The notes beneath the pieces were generated by a model. The model had not been told where the DNA came from. It did not search any database and worked only from the letters and a program-made list of their open reading frames with translations. This document shows positions 8,013-15,597 of a stretch of DNA of 21,987 bases, piece after piece. This stretch comes from a virus: IMG/VR virus record IMGVR_UViG_3300030107_004402, positions 1 through 21,987 of that record; one strand, written 5' to 3'. The first letter of the stretch is position 1. Every line of letters begins with the position of its first letter. Both the position numbers and the translations under genes were made by a program.

Positions 8013-11000
8013 ATGGTAGCAAAAAAAGATAAATATTTTTACGGGTCAAGCGGAACGCAAGGTCTTCCTTTTTATGAACAAATAGGACTAGGTGCTGCGT
8101 CTGGTGCACTTAAAATTGGCGAAGGTATCGCTGAACTTGGTGCAGGTTTTGCGGACTATGCTTTTGACACAGACTTTCTTGAATACTTAGAAGAAAATTA
8201 TCCTAAAATAAATGTTGACGATGGTCTTGGTAAAGCAGTTGAACTTATTGTTCAATATGGTGTTCCGTATACAGCGGCGTTAAAGATTGCAAGCAAAGTA
8301 TCAAAAGTAAAAGATCTTGGCAGGGTTGCAAAAGCAGGGGGTGTGTCTGGTGTTGCTGCAAAAGTTGGCTATTATGGACTGCCAGCAGCCGTATCAGAAC
8401 CAATTGTTGCAACGTCACGAGATGCAACGCTAGGACAAGCTCTAGGACTGTATCCAGAAGAGTTTATGAAAGAACTTGATCCGACTCAATATGAGGGTCG
8501 AGATCGAGCAGCAGCTTCGCTACAACAAAAACTATTATTTGGGTTAGAAGCTGGCCCTGCGGTCGGAGGCATTACCACAGCTTTAGGACCAGTTTTAAAA
8601 GGAACTTTTAAAGTTGGTGCAGCTGTTGCATCTCCCATAACCAAAGCAGCAGGCAATGTTGTTTTAAATCCTTTAGCAAAAGCTCTTTCAAGTCAATATA
8701 CAGGCGTGCCACAATTTTTTAGAGCGGTAGAAACAGGTCGTGTTAAACTTGGTGAAAAACTAGGCATTCCTGAGTACAAACAATGGAGATTTTTTGACAC
8801 AGACTCAACCAGCACCAAAGAAAGAATAATTAAAAAAACAGATCAAATACTTGCGTCAATGAGAACATCGGGAGATACTCCAGTTGAATTTAGACCGATT
8901 ATTCGACAAGGTGAAGATTATGTAGAACAGTTTAAAAAAACTGCAGATGTTTATTTAACAGACATTGAAAAGTCAGCGAATCAATTAGCTCGTGAAATGG
9001 GAGAAACTAGTCGCACAAAAACTAAAGTATTTACAAACCAATTAATCGACGATGTAGCAAAATACGTTTCAGGAGAGGATTTATCTAAATTAAATCCAAA
9101 TTTATCAAAATTTAAAGACTCATTAAACTCTCTTAAAACAAATTTTGATTTAGTTAAAAATCATGTCAAAGACGTAATTGACCCCGAAGATTTAACTAAA
9201 TTATTTAGAGGAGACATCGATCGTTATTTAAACAGAAGTTTTGATATTGTAAACAATTCTAGTTTTAGAATTAATCCGAAAGATAAAACAAAAGTAACGG
9301 CTATGTTTATGAGAATGTTAAGAAGGCGACCTGATTCGGTTGGAAAATCTTTTTCTGAAGTAAAAGAAATAGCGGAGTCTCAAGTTGACGAATTAGTTAA
9401 TTTAGGACGTGCCGAAGGTATATCAACAGAGGATCTAATTAAGAAATCCTCACAGTTTTTATCAAAAGAATTTGGAACGATAAAGGATGTATTAAAACCA
9501 GGTGAAGAATTACCAGCAAAAATTATGAAATTATTTGGTGAATCAAGAGATGCTAAGGCTGTCCTAATTGACACAATATCTGATTTAGCAACTGTTGCAG
9601 GCAAAAAAGACACATTTGACACTTTAGCAAGAGTAGGAGAAGAAGCAGGGTGGATAGTTAGAGCGGACAGTGCAGCAGAAGCGTCTCGTATATTTAGAAC
9701 AAAAACTGGTATCAGAACACCTTTAGTTCAAATAAAAGCGAGTAAAGGCGTTAATAAATTCATGGCGGATAAAATTTTAGGTAAATACACAACTCCCGAT
9801 ATAGCACGAGCTTTACAAGGTGAAACACTGTGGTCAGATTTTTTATTACAAAGTTCTGTTTATAAAAGTTTTTTAGCTTTTAAAGGTGCATCACAGTTAT
9901 CTAAAACAGTTCTAAGTCCAACAACACAAATTAGAAACGTAGAGTCCGCTGCTATGTTCGCAATGGCCAACGGACACTTTGGAAGAGGAGCTAGTTTGTC
10001 CGATGCCATGGGCATTGTATTTAGAGATATCTTTGGACCCGATGGCAAAATAAGTGCTGATATGTTAGCTGCAAAATCTGCCGAGTACAGAGGTCTTGGA
10101 ATAACTAATTCTAATATCATAACAAGAGAGATTAGAGCACTGACTGATGATTTACTACGAAGAGCAGATGACGGCAGTAAACTAAATAGATCTGAATTGT
10201 TACTTAAAACTTTACAAGATCAATCTGTTCTTGGAAATGCAACTAAAATTTATCAAGGTGGCGATGACCTTTGGAAAATATTTGGTTATGAATTTGAAAA
10301 ATCTAAAATGTTAAATATCATTAAAGAAGGCACACATTTAGATGATGCTGAGAAATATTTTAGAGAAATATTTGGTAGAAGATTTGATAGATTTACACCA
10401 GATGGTAGGAATTTAAAAACAAGAGAACAAGTCATTCAAGAAACAGCAGCTGAAATAATTAAAAACACATACCCCAATTACTCTTATGTTCCAAGTTTAG
10501 TGCAAAACTTACGACGACTACCCCTCGGTAACTTTATATCCTTTCCCGCAGAAATGTATCGAACAAGTTTTAATTTAATGAAATTTGGTCTTCGTGAAAT
10601 GAGATCTAGTGATCCGTTAGTTAGACAATCTGGCGCTAAAAAACTAATTGGTTTTTCTGCCGCCTTATCTGTTGGAAAAGTCGCACAAGAAATAGGACAA
10701 GAGGCTGTGGGTGTAACAAACGAACAGTTAGATGCTATACGAGAATCTTTTGTGGCACCTTGGAACAAGTCGGGACCGCTTGTGCCTGTCGCTAAAGAAA
10801 TAGATGGAGACAAAGTTGTATACAAATTTGTAAATTTTGCATATCAAAGTCCGTATGATGTTATAGCAGCACCTTATTATGCGGCCATGACTCAATTTAA
10901 TACTGCTAGAGCAGAGGACAAAGACATTGATCAAGCTATGCTCAACGCTTTTTTTGGATCTGGTAGAGATCCAGGTGCTTTTACAGCCTTGGTTCAACCG

Positions 11001-11714
11001 TTTGTTGGCGAAGCCATCATTACAGAAAAATTAGCTGATTTATTTGTTAGAGGCGGAAGAACAAGATCCGGTAGAAAAATATTAAGTGATGAAGACACGG
11101 TGAGTGATATAGCTGTGAAAGGAGCCGTGCATTTATTAGAAGGCATAACACCAGGTGCGTTTACACAAGCAACAAATTTTGCAAGAGGTATCGCTGGAGA
11201 GCAAACAACTTACGGTAAAGATATGAACCCTGGCGATGAAGCACTTGCTTTGTTTGCAGGTATTAGAATTAACGAAGCAAATGTAGGTAAATCACTTGGA
11301 TATCAAGTTAATAACTTTGTGACCAGTCAAAGAGAAGCAAGAAGACTTTTAACCAAAAATTTTGGTGATGCTAATGTGAATGCTGAAACAATTTATCGAG
11401 AATACGAAAAAATGTTACGAAACAAATTTCAAAATTTTGCAGAAATTAGAAAAGTATTTGATGATGCTCAAGAACTTGGTTTTAAGAAAAAATTTATATT
11501 TCCTCTAATTGAAAGAAGATTGACAAAAACAGATCAAGCTGTTGCGTTTAGAGGAACATTTCTTGCGGATGACTTTGGAAAATTATTAAAGGACGCTCGA
11601 CTTCAAAAAACTTTACGTGATCGAGGAGAGAGATTGACAGATTTTATTGATTTAAATAGAATGCGTGCAATTTTCAATAAATACAACAGAAGAAAATTTG
11701 GAGAGGGACTATAA
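8013..11714 (+). CDS. Large internal virion protein, ejection-type (1233 aa)
   Basis: This is the largest gene in the window. The ATG at 8013 lies six bases after the previous stop. The N-terminal ~230 residues are Gly/Ala-rich with hydrophobic, membrane-compatible segments (QIGLGAASGALKIGEGIAEL; GPAVGGITTALGPVLKGTFK). A long, mostly helical, Lys/Glu/Asp-rich body follows, with several amphipathic repeats. Size and position match the last large internal protein of podoviruses (the T7 gp16 position), which forms the channel that delivers DNA across the envelope. I saw no lytic transglycosylase or other hydrolase signature, so any peptidoglycan-opening activity must lie elsewhere. Its TAA overlaps the next ATG (TAATG). 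Confidence 0.6.
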   Translation: MVAKKDKYFYGSSGTQGLPFYEQIGLGAASGALKIGEGIAELGAGFADYAFDTDFLEYLEENYPKINVDDGLGKAVELIVQYGVPYTAALKIASKVSKVKDLGRVAKAGGVSGVAAKVGYYGLPAAVSEPIVATSRDATLGQALGLYPEEFMKELDPTQYEGRDRAAASLQQKLLFGLEAGPAVGGITTALGPVLKGTFKVGAAVASPITKAAGNVVLNPLAKALSSQYTGVPQFFRAVETGRVKLGEKLGIPEYKQWRFFDTDSTSTKERIIKKTDQILASMRTSGDTPVEFRPIIRQGEDYVEQFKKTADVYLTDIEKSANQLAREMGETSRTKTKVFTNQLIDDVAKYVSGEDLSKLNPNLSKFKDSLNSLKTNFDLVKNHVKDVIDPEDLTKLFRGDIDRYLNRSFDIVNNSSFRINPKDKTKVTAMFMRMLRRRPDSVGKSFSEVKEIAESQVDELVNLGRAEGISTEDLIKKSSQFLSKEFGTIKDVLKPGEELPAKIMKLFGESRDAKAVLIDTISDLATVAGKKDTFDTLARVGEEAGWIVRADSAAEASRIFRTKTGIRTPLVQIKASKGVNKFMADKILGKYTTPDIARALQGETLWSDFLLQSSVYKSFLAFKGASQLSKTVLSPTTQIRNVESAAMFAMANGHFGRGASLSDAMGIVFRDIFGPDGKISADMLAAKSAEYRGLGITNSNIITREIRALTDDLLRRADDGSKLNRSELLLKTLQDQSVLGNATKIYQGGDDLWKIFGYEFEKSKMLNIIKEGTHLDDAEKYFREIFGRRFDRFTPDGRNLKTREQVIQETAAEIIKNTYPNYSYVPSLVQNLRRLPLGNFISFPAEMYRTSFNLMKFGLREMRSSDPLVRQSGAKKLIGFSAALSVGKVAQEIGQEAVGVTNEQLDAIRESFVAPWNKSGPLVPVAKEIDGDKVVYKFVNFAYQSPYDVIAAPYYAAMTQFNTARAEDKDIDQAMLNAFFGSGRDPGAFTALVQPFVGEAIITEKLADLFVRGGRTRSGRKILSDEDTVSDIAVKGAVHLLEGITPGAFTQATNFARGIAGEQTTYGKDMNPGDEALALFAGIRINEANVGKSLGYQVNNFVTSQREARRLLTKNFGDANVNAETIYREYEKMLRNKFQNFAEIRKVFDDAQELGFKKKFIFPLIERRLTKTDQAVAFRGTFLADDFGKLLKDARLQKTLRDRGERLTDFIDLNRMRAIFNKYNRRKFGEGL

Positions 11715-11944
11715 TGAGTGACCAAGATACAAAGTATGCGCTTGAGGCTCATTTAAAAGAGTGTGAGTTGCGTTATCAAATATTTGAAGAGAAACTAGAC
11801 AATCTAAATAGTCATCAAGAACGTATTAACAAGCACACTTTTGAGTTGCGTCAGATGATGACATGGTTCATGGGTGCTGCAGCGTCGTTTGCAGCCATAT
11901 CTATCATACTTGGTATTATCTATTTTATCGTAGAGATCGTTTAA
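11714..11944 (+). CDS. Small coiled-coil membrane protein, XhlA/holin-like candidate (76 aa)
   Basis: The ATG at 11714 overlaps the preceding stop in a TAATG junction. Residues 5-48 form a charged coiled-coil region (LEAHLKECELRYQIFEEKL; LNSHQERINKHTFELRQ). Residues about 50-74 form a single transmembrane helix (WFMGAAASFAAISIILGIIY). A coiled coil followed by one C-terminal membrane helix is the layout of XhlA-type haemolysin/holin accessory proteins and of several phage lysis proteins. It is the last gene of the late block, a usual place for lysis genes. No endolysin or spanin is visible beside it, so the lysis role is an inference. Its stop shares TTAA with the opposing nuclease gene. Confidence 0.55.
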   Translation: MSDQDTKYALEAHLKECELRYQIFEEKLDNLNSHQERINKHTFELRQMMTWFMGAAASFAAISIILGIIYFIVEIV

Positions 11945-12312
11945 TCCATTTTTAATCTGCGCATAGATTCTTCAAATCTTTTTTCTCTTGGTGTGTTTTG
12001 TGAGATGTAGCCTTGTATCCACATGCAGTCGTCATCATCCACTACTAAAAATAAAATACCATCGTCTGGATAGTCTCTTTGATTAGGCCTTAACGTGGCA
12101 CCAGATATTCTAGTCTTCTCGTCAGCGTTTACATAGTTTATTGTCTTCACATCAACTCTTAGAAGTTTTTTATTTTTTCGACTTTCTATAATCAAATCAA
12201 TTTGGCCTTGAGGCTCTATGTTTTCATAAACATTATAACCCCTTTCAAGCAATTGAGATATTGCTCGATGAACTGTCACGCTTGCTTTTGTTAGACCTGG
12301 GTTATCGCTCAA
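11941..12312 (-). CDS. PD-(D/E)XK superfamily nuclease (123 aa)
   Basis: The leftward gene begins with TTG at 12312, six bases after the stop of the helicase gene, so reinitiation is likely; there is no in-frame ATG near the N-terminus (an in-frame GTG is 11 codons in). The fold signature is compact: an N-terminal helix (VHRAISQLLERGYNVYENI), then GQIDLIIESRKNKKLLRVDV ending in Lys-Thr. Asp39 with the Asp54-x-Lys56 pair gives the D-x(n)-D-x-K metal-binding centre of Holliday-junction-resolvase-like or restriction-like nucleases. Length suits a single-domain phage enzyme. It may resolve or trim recombination or replication intermediates handled by the upstream helicase. It could also act on host DNA. 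Substrate is unknown. Confidence 0.6.
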   Translation of the reverse strand: MSDNPGLTKASVTVHRAISQLLERGYNVYENIEPQGQIDLIIESRKNKKLLRVDVKTINYVNADEKTRISGATLRPNQRDYPDDGILFLVVDDDDCMWIQGYISQNTPREKRFEESMRRLKMD

Positions 12313-12318
12313 AAAAAG

Positions 12319-13797
12319 TTATAGCCATTGTCTCAGCTCCTCGCCTAGTATTTCATTGGCTATATTAACTTTATTTCGTAAAGCTTTCACTATCTTTTCA
12401 TCCACTGTTTTTTCACATATCAGGTCAACATAGGTGACCTTATTTGTTTGCCCGATTCTGTGTGCTCTGTCCTCAGATTGTAGTCTTTTTTCTAAATCAT
12501 AGTTGTTAGAGTAGTATACTACCGTATTAGCCTCTGTAAGTGTGATTCCATAGCCTCCAGTTTGAGGGTTTCCTACAAAATAGCGTGCAAGGCCGTTTTT
12601 CTCTTGAAATAGAGCAATTTGCTTCTGGCGGACTGATTGCTTCACCCCACCGTGATATTCGACTGTAGAGGCCTCTCCGTGAGACTTTTTTAGAGCTTTG
12701 ACTATATTTTTTATGTCTTCAACATAGTTTGCCCAAATTATAACCTTGCCTTCAGTTTCTTCCAAAAGAGACATCAATTCATCAAGTCGATTATTTTTGA
12801 GGTGTGTAATTGTGCCATCATCTGCTTTAAAATGACCGCATGTGATTTGATGAAGTCTAAGTAATTGCGTTAGTACGTTCATGCTTGAGCATACTTTACC
12901 GTTTAGTTCTGCGAGAGCAATTGTGCGCATCATGTCATACGCTTTCTTTTGCTCTGGCGTAAGCTCTATGGTTCGCCTTTCATAAACTTTATCTGGTAAA
13001 TCAAGACAATCTTCTTTTAATATTCTGTAAGAAAATTGGCCTACGATGTCAGACAATTCTCCAAGATTCCGATAGCTATTGTGTGGCCTCACAATGCTGA
13101 CAGATCGACCTGAAACATTAATCGTCTGCATGTTAGCGTAGCGTGCTCTGAATGTGTAATAAGAACTGTGGCCTAACAGTTCTGGGTCTAAAAACTCGCA
13201 TTGAGAGTATAAATCAAGGGGGCTTTTCGTAACAGGACTGCCAGTCATAATTCGTTTGTAATAAGCATAACGACTTACAGAAATAATATTTTTAGTTCTT
13301 TTAGCATTAGGTGTTTTTATGGTGGTGCTTTCATCTATTGCCATCAAGGCTCTGTAGGCCATTAAAAATTTTTCAGCTTCTTTAAGACCTGGCGCAGACG
13401 AAAACGCTTCGATGTTCATGACAAACAATGTCAGTGAAGGATCTCTAGTTTCATCGTATAACTGAGATAATAATTCTTTATCTTCTTTTACTCTTGAAGA
13501 TGGTGCCACCCATTGAAAAGTTCTACATTGTATATGATCAGGTAAGTGCGTAGGAATTTCTTGAGCTATCCAGTTTTTGTACACTCCCTTTGGAGCCACA
13601 ATAATTGCACCATTTATCTTGCCTGCGTCATACAACATAGCAATATTATCAAGCAAAATTTTTGATTTACCTGTTCCCATTTCACAAAACAAAGCAAAAT
13701 TTTTTCTTTTATGACTTGTCCGTAAAGCATCTAATTGATGACTATACGGCTTAGTTTTAAACCGATATTCCATAATTTTTTCGAGCCATCCCGCCAC
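12319..13797 (-). CDS. SNF2-family SF2 helicase/translocase (492 aa)
   Basis: It has all core SF2/SNF2 motifs: the Q-region YSHQLDALRTSH, Walker A in ALFCEMGTGKSKILLD (GTGKS at 41-45), motif Ia AIIVAPKGVYKNW, motif II as MAIDEST (DEST at 155-158 rather than DEAH), motif III MTGSPVTKSPLDLY, motif V GGYGITLTEANTVVYYS and motif VI QSEDRAHRIGQ (440-450). SNF2 proteins translocate on duplex DNA; phage members are linked to recombination, replication or repair. The GTG at 13797 gives the full frame, but AAAAGG sits directly against it. The ATG at 13773 would give a 484-aa protein with the motifs intact, so the start is uncertain. It is followed by the nuclease gene and driven by the divergent promoter upstream. 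Confidence 0.85.
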   Translation of the reverse strand: MAGWLEKIMEYRFKTKPYSHQLDALRTSHKRKNFALFCEMGTGKSKILLDNIAMLYDAGKINGAIIVAPKGVYKNWIAQEIPTHLPDHIQCRTFQWVAPSSRVKEDKELLSQLYDETRDPSLTLFVMNIEAFSSAPGLKEAEKFLMAYRALMAIDESTTIKTPNAKRTKNIISVSRYAYYKRIMTGSPVTKSPLDLYSQCEFLDPELLGHSSYYTFRARYANMQTINVSGRSVSIVRPHNSYRNLGELSDIVGQFSYRILKEDCLDLPDKVYERRTIELTPEQKKAYDMMRTIALAELNGKVCSSMNVLTQLLRLHQITCGHFKADDGTITHLKNNRLDELMSLLEETEGKVIIWANYVEDIKNIVKALKKSHGEASTVEYHGGVKQSVRQKQIALFQEKNGLARYFVGNPQTGGYGITLTEANTVVYYSNNYDLEKRLQSEDRAHRIGQTNKVTYVDLICEKTVDEKIVKALRNKVNIANEILGEELRQWL

Positions 13798-13820
13798 CCT
13801 TTTCTTTCTTTATTTATTTC

Positions 13821-13849
13821 TTGAAATTACATATAATGATGTTTATATT
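13821..13849 (+). promoter_or_regulatory. Predicted sigma-70 promoter, rightward replication operon
   Basis: TTGAAA at 13821-13826 and TATATT at 13844-13849 are 17 bp apart. The predicted transcript start, near 13856, leaves only about 12 bases before the ATG at 13868. This is the only sizeable non-coding gap on the + strand in the right half. Not tested. Confidence 0.5.
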
Positions 13850-13858
13850 GAATGTCAA
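13830..13858 (-). promoter_or_regulatory. Predicted sigma-70 promoter, leftward SNF2/nuclease operon
   Basis: On the minus strand, a consensus TTGACA (13858-13853) is followed after 17 bp by TATATG (13835-13830, four of six bases matching TATAAT). The predicted start near 13823 gives a short leader of about 26 bases to the GTG at 13797. It overlaps the rightward promoter almost completely. Confidence 0.5.
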
Positions 13859-13867
13859 GAAAGTATT

Positions 13868-14209
13868 ATGACAGTATATTGTATACAAGAACCGCCTGGT
13901 ACAGGAGAAGGAAATCCTAGGTATAACGTTATGAAAGCGTTAAATTATGGAGAAGTAAAATTCTTGTTTACAGAACGTGCTCAATTAGTATACAGTGCTG
14001 GTTCAGTAGTACATAAATTAAGAAAGAAACTAGGTAAGTTTAACGATGAAGACTTTTTACTTTTGCTTGGCGACCCTGCCATTATCGCAGTTGCTACTGT
14101 GGTGGCAGCAGAAGCTAACAACGGTAAATTTAAACTACTAAAGTGGGATCGTATAGCGTCAAAGTATTATCCTATATCGGTGGACTTATATAATAAAGAG
14201 GAGAAATAA
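13868..14209 (+). CDS. Conserved phage protein, first gene of replication operon (113 aa)
   Basis: The ATG at 13868 is preceded by AAGAAAG four bases upstream, inside a very short predicted leader. The sequence starts MTVYCIQEPPGTGEGNPRYN, has a central hydrophobic run (DFLLLLGDPAIIAVATVVAA) and ends GKFKLLKWDRIASKYYPISV-DL. I recognise the GDPAIIAVA and KLLKWDR...Y.PI..DL pattern as a widespread phage protein found upstream of replication genes and annotated hypothetical. The hydrophobic stretch contains a GDP and sits mid-protein, so it is more likely a buried helix than a membrane anchor. An early regulatory or DNA-metabolism role is plausible from its position only. Confidence 0.7.
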   Translation: MTVYCIQEPPGTGEGNPRYNVMKALNYGEVKFLFTERAQLVYSAGSVVHKLRKKLGKFNDEDFLLLLGDPAIIAVATVVAAEANNGKFKLLKWDRIASKYYPISVDLYNKEEK

Positions 14210-14791
14210 ATGAACGAAATAAATGACATTGATTTTGAAACAGATCAACAAGACCATTTAGGGAAGGTAGATGATTCAGATCTTCGCAGTATCGCAGATG
14301 TGTGTCAAAGGCTGGTCGATCTTGAAGACGAAGCAGCTACCCTCGAAGAACAACTTAAACATAAAAAAGAAGAGATGTTAAGTATTCGCCAAGAAAAAAT
14401 ACCTGAGCTCATGCGCGAAAAAAACTTGACACAGTTGAAATTAAATGATGGCAGCTCCATCGATGTTCAACCATTCTACGGCATTAGTATACCCAAAGAC
14501 CCTGATCAACGGGCGACGGCGTATCAATGGCTTCGTGACAATAATTTAGGAGACATCATTAAGAATGAAGTGTTTGCTAGATTTGGTCGTGACGAAGACG
14601 GGAAGGCATTGGAATTTACCAAGTTAGCCACCGCAAATGGGTATGAGGTGCAACAGGATATGTCTGTGCACTCTCAGACCCTCAAAGCAACTCTTAAGGA
14701 ACTGCACCAAAAAGGTGCAGATCTACCTCCTCAAGAGATTTTTAAAACGTTTGTTGGTAGGCAAGCAAAAATTACGAGGAAAAAACAATGA
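14210..14791 (+). CDS. Unknown early protein with N-terminal coiled coil (193 aa)
   Basis: The ATG at 14210 directly follows the previous TAA, with AAAGAGGAG (14195-14203) as ribosome site. Residues about 25-65 form a charged coiled coil (CQRLVDLEDEAATLEEQLKH, then KEEMLSIRQEKIPELMREKN). A beta-containing middle (LTQLKLNDGSSIDVQPFYGI) and a helical C-terminus follow, ending in a basic tail, RQAKITRKKQ. The architecture resembles Gp157-like and similar phage early proteins of unknown role that sit next to ssDNA-binding proteins. It overlaps the next gene by ATGA, so the two are probably made together and may interact. No catalytic motif is visible. Confidence 0.65.
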   Translation: MNEINDIDFETDQQDHLGKVDDSDLRSIADVCQRLVDLEDEAATLEEQLKHKKEEMLSIRQEKIPELMREKNLTQLKLNDGSSIDVQPFYGISIPKDPDQRATAYQWLRDNNLGDIIKNEVFARFGRDEDGKALEFTKLATANGYEVQQDMSVHSQTLKATLKELHQKGADLPPQEIFKTFVGRQAKITRKKQ

Positions 14792-15555
14792 ACAAAGTAC
14801 AAAAAGCAACGAACAAAGGACAATTAGCAACAGTTGATGCAAGTGTCTTTCAAATGGAAAAAGTAAGTGGCTTTGAGGAGGTGTCTGGTATGGGCGATTT
14901 AGCTTTACCCTTTTTAAGGGTGCTCAGTCAGTTATCTGCACAATGCAACAAAACCAGTAATGGTTATGTAGAAGGCTCCGAGCCTGGCATGATTTATAAT
15001 ACTGTGTCTAAAAAACTTTTTGATGGCGATCAAGGTGTGGATGTTATTCCATGCTATTACAAAAAGGAGTATGTAGAATGGGACGCATCGCAACAAGGTA
15101 AACTTGTAGCGGTACACCCTACAGACTTTGATTTGTCGCAAACAGAAAGAGACGCTAACTACATTCTTAGAATGAAGGATAGCGGAAACGTAATAAAAGA
15201 AACTGTTCAATATTACGTTATTGCATTGAGTGAAGATGGGCCTAGTCAAGCTGTAATTAGCATGGCTGGGACACAGCTCAAAGCGTCTAAAGGTTGGTTG
15301 TCGATGATGATGGGCATAAGAATGCAAGGTAAAAACGGAGCATTCAATCCGCCTATGTATAGTCACATATACACATTAACAACTGTTCCACAATCAAATG
15401 CTAAAGGCACTTGGTTTGGATGGAACGTTTCTAAAAAAGAAACAATCAAAGACGGCTCTACTTATGAAGAGGCTAGAAAGTTTGCTGAAGCAGCAAGCCA
15501 AATAAAAGTCGCTCATGAAGAAGAGGCGCAGACATCAACTGCAAAATCTTACTAA
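14788..15555 (+). CDS. Putative single-stranded DNA-binding / replication protein (255 aa)
   Basis: The ATG at 14788 is in an ATGA overlap. After a basic, flexible N-terminus, the core begins ALPFLRVLSQLSAQCNK and continues SEPGMIYNTVSKKLFDGDQG, VDVIPCYYKKEYVEWD, AVISMAGTQLKASKGWLSMM and SHIYTLTTVPQSNAKGTWFG. The C-terminus is Glu/Thr/Ser-rich (HEEEAQTSTAKSY), like the acidic tail of phage SSBs that recruits partners. Many phage replication modules carry this beta-rich 'LPFL...VIPxYYxxxYVEW' family next to helicase or primase genes, often annotated as ssDNA-binding. The strong terminator immediately behind it fits a protein needed in larger amounts than the downstream enzymes. ssDNA binding itself is inferred. 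Confidence 0.5.
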   Translation: MNKVQKATNKGQLATVDASVFQMEKVSGFEEVSGMGDLALPFLRVLSQLSAQCNKTSNGYVEGSEPGMIYNTVSKKLFDGDQGVDVIPCYYKKEYVEWDASQQGKLVAVHPTDFDLSQTERDANYILRMKDSGNVIKETVQYYVIALSEDGPSQAVISMAGTQLKASKGWLSMMMGIRMQGKNGAFNPPMYSHIYTLTTVPQSNAKGTWFGWNVSKKETIKDGSTYEEARKFAEAASQIKVAHEEEAQTSTAKSY

Positions 15556-15560
15556 GAACT

Positions 15561-15583
15561 AGGGCGGCTTCGGCCGCCCTTTT
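15561..15583 (+). terminator. Rho-independent terminator with UUCG loop
   Basis: AGGGCGGC (15561-15568), the loop TTCG (15569-15572) and GCCGCCCT (15573-15580) make a perfect 8-bp GC-rich stem closed by C-G around a UUCG tetraloop, followed by TTTT. It starts six bases after the SSB-like stop and ends 14 bases before the primase start. It should limit, not abolish, transcription of the primase-polymerase genes. No reverse-strand promoter or gene needs it. Confidence 0.85.
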
Positions 15584-15597
15584 CATATAGGGACACG

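Larger units (their letters stand above)
13817..13862. repeat. 8-bp inverted repeat spanning the divergent promoters
   Basis: TTTCTTGA at 13817-13824 is the exact reverse complement of TCAAGAAA at 13855-13862, with a 30-bp A+T-rich centre. The arms coincide with the two -35 elements, so part of the symmetry comes from the promoters themselves. It could also be an operator for a dimeric repressor. Confidence 0.5.

Noticed and set aside
10484-10825. 113-codon minus-strand frame inside the 1233-aa gene
   Set aside because: Shadow of a long, continuous + strand coding sequence. It has no ribosome site or recognisable protein features.
14932-15366. 144-codon minus-strand frame under the SSB-like gene
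   Set aside because: Its composition (many His, Arg, Cys, Phe) is typical of antisense frames, and it has no promoter or partner gene. The + strand gene has clear family features.
15581-15593. CATATAGGGACA resembling the end of a T7-type phage promoter (CTATAGGGAGA)
   Set aside because: Only the last part matches, the -17 to -7 region does not, and no phage RNA polymerase gene is seen in the window.
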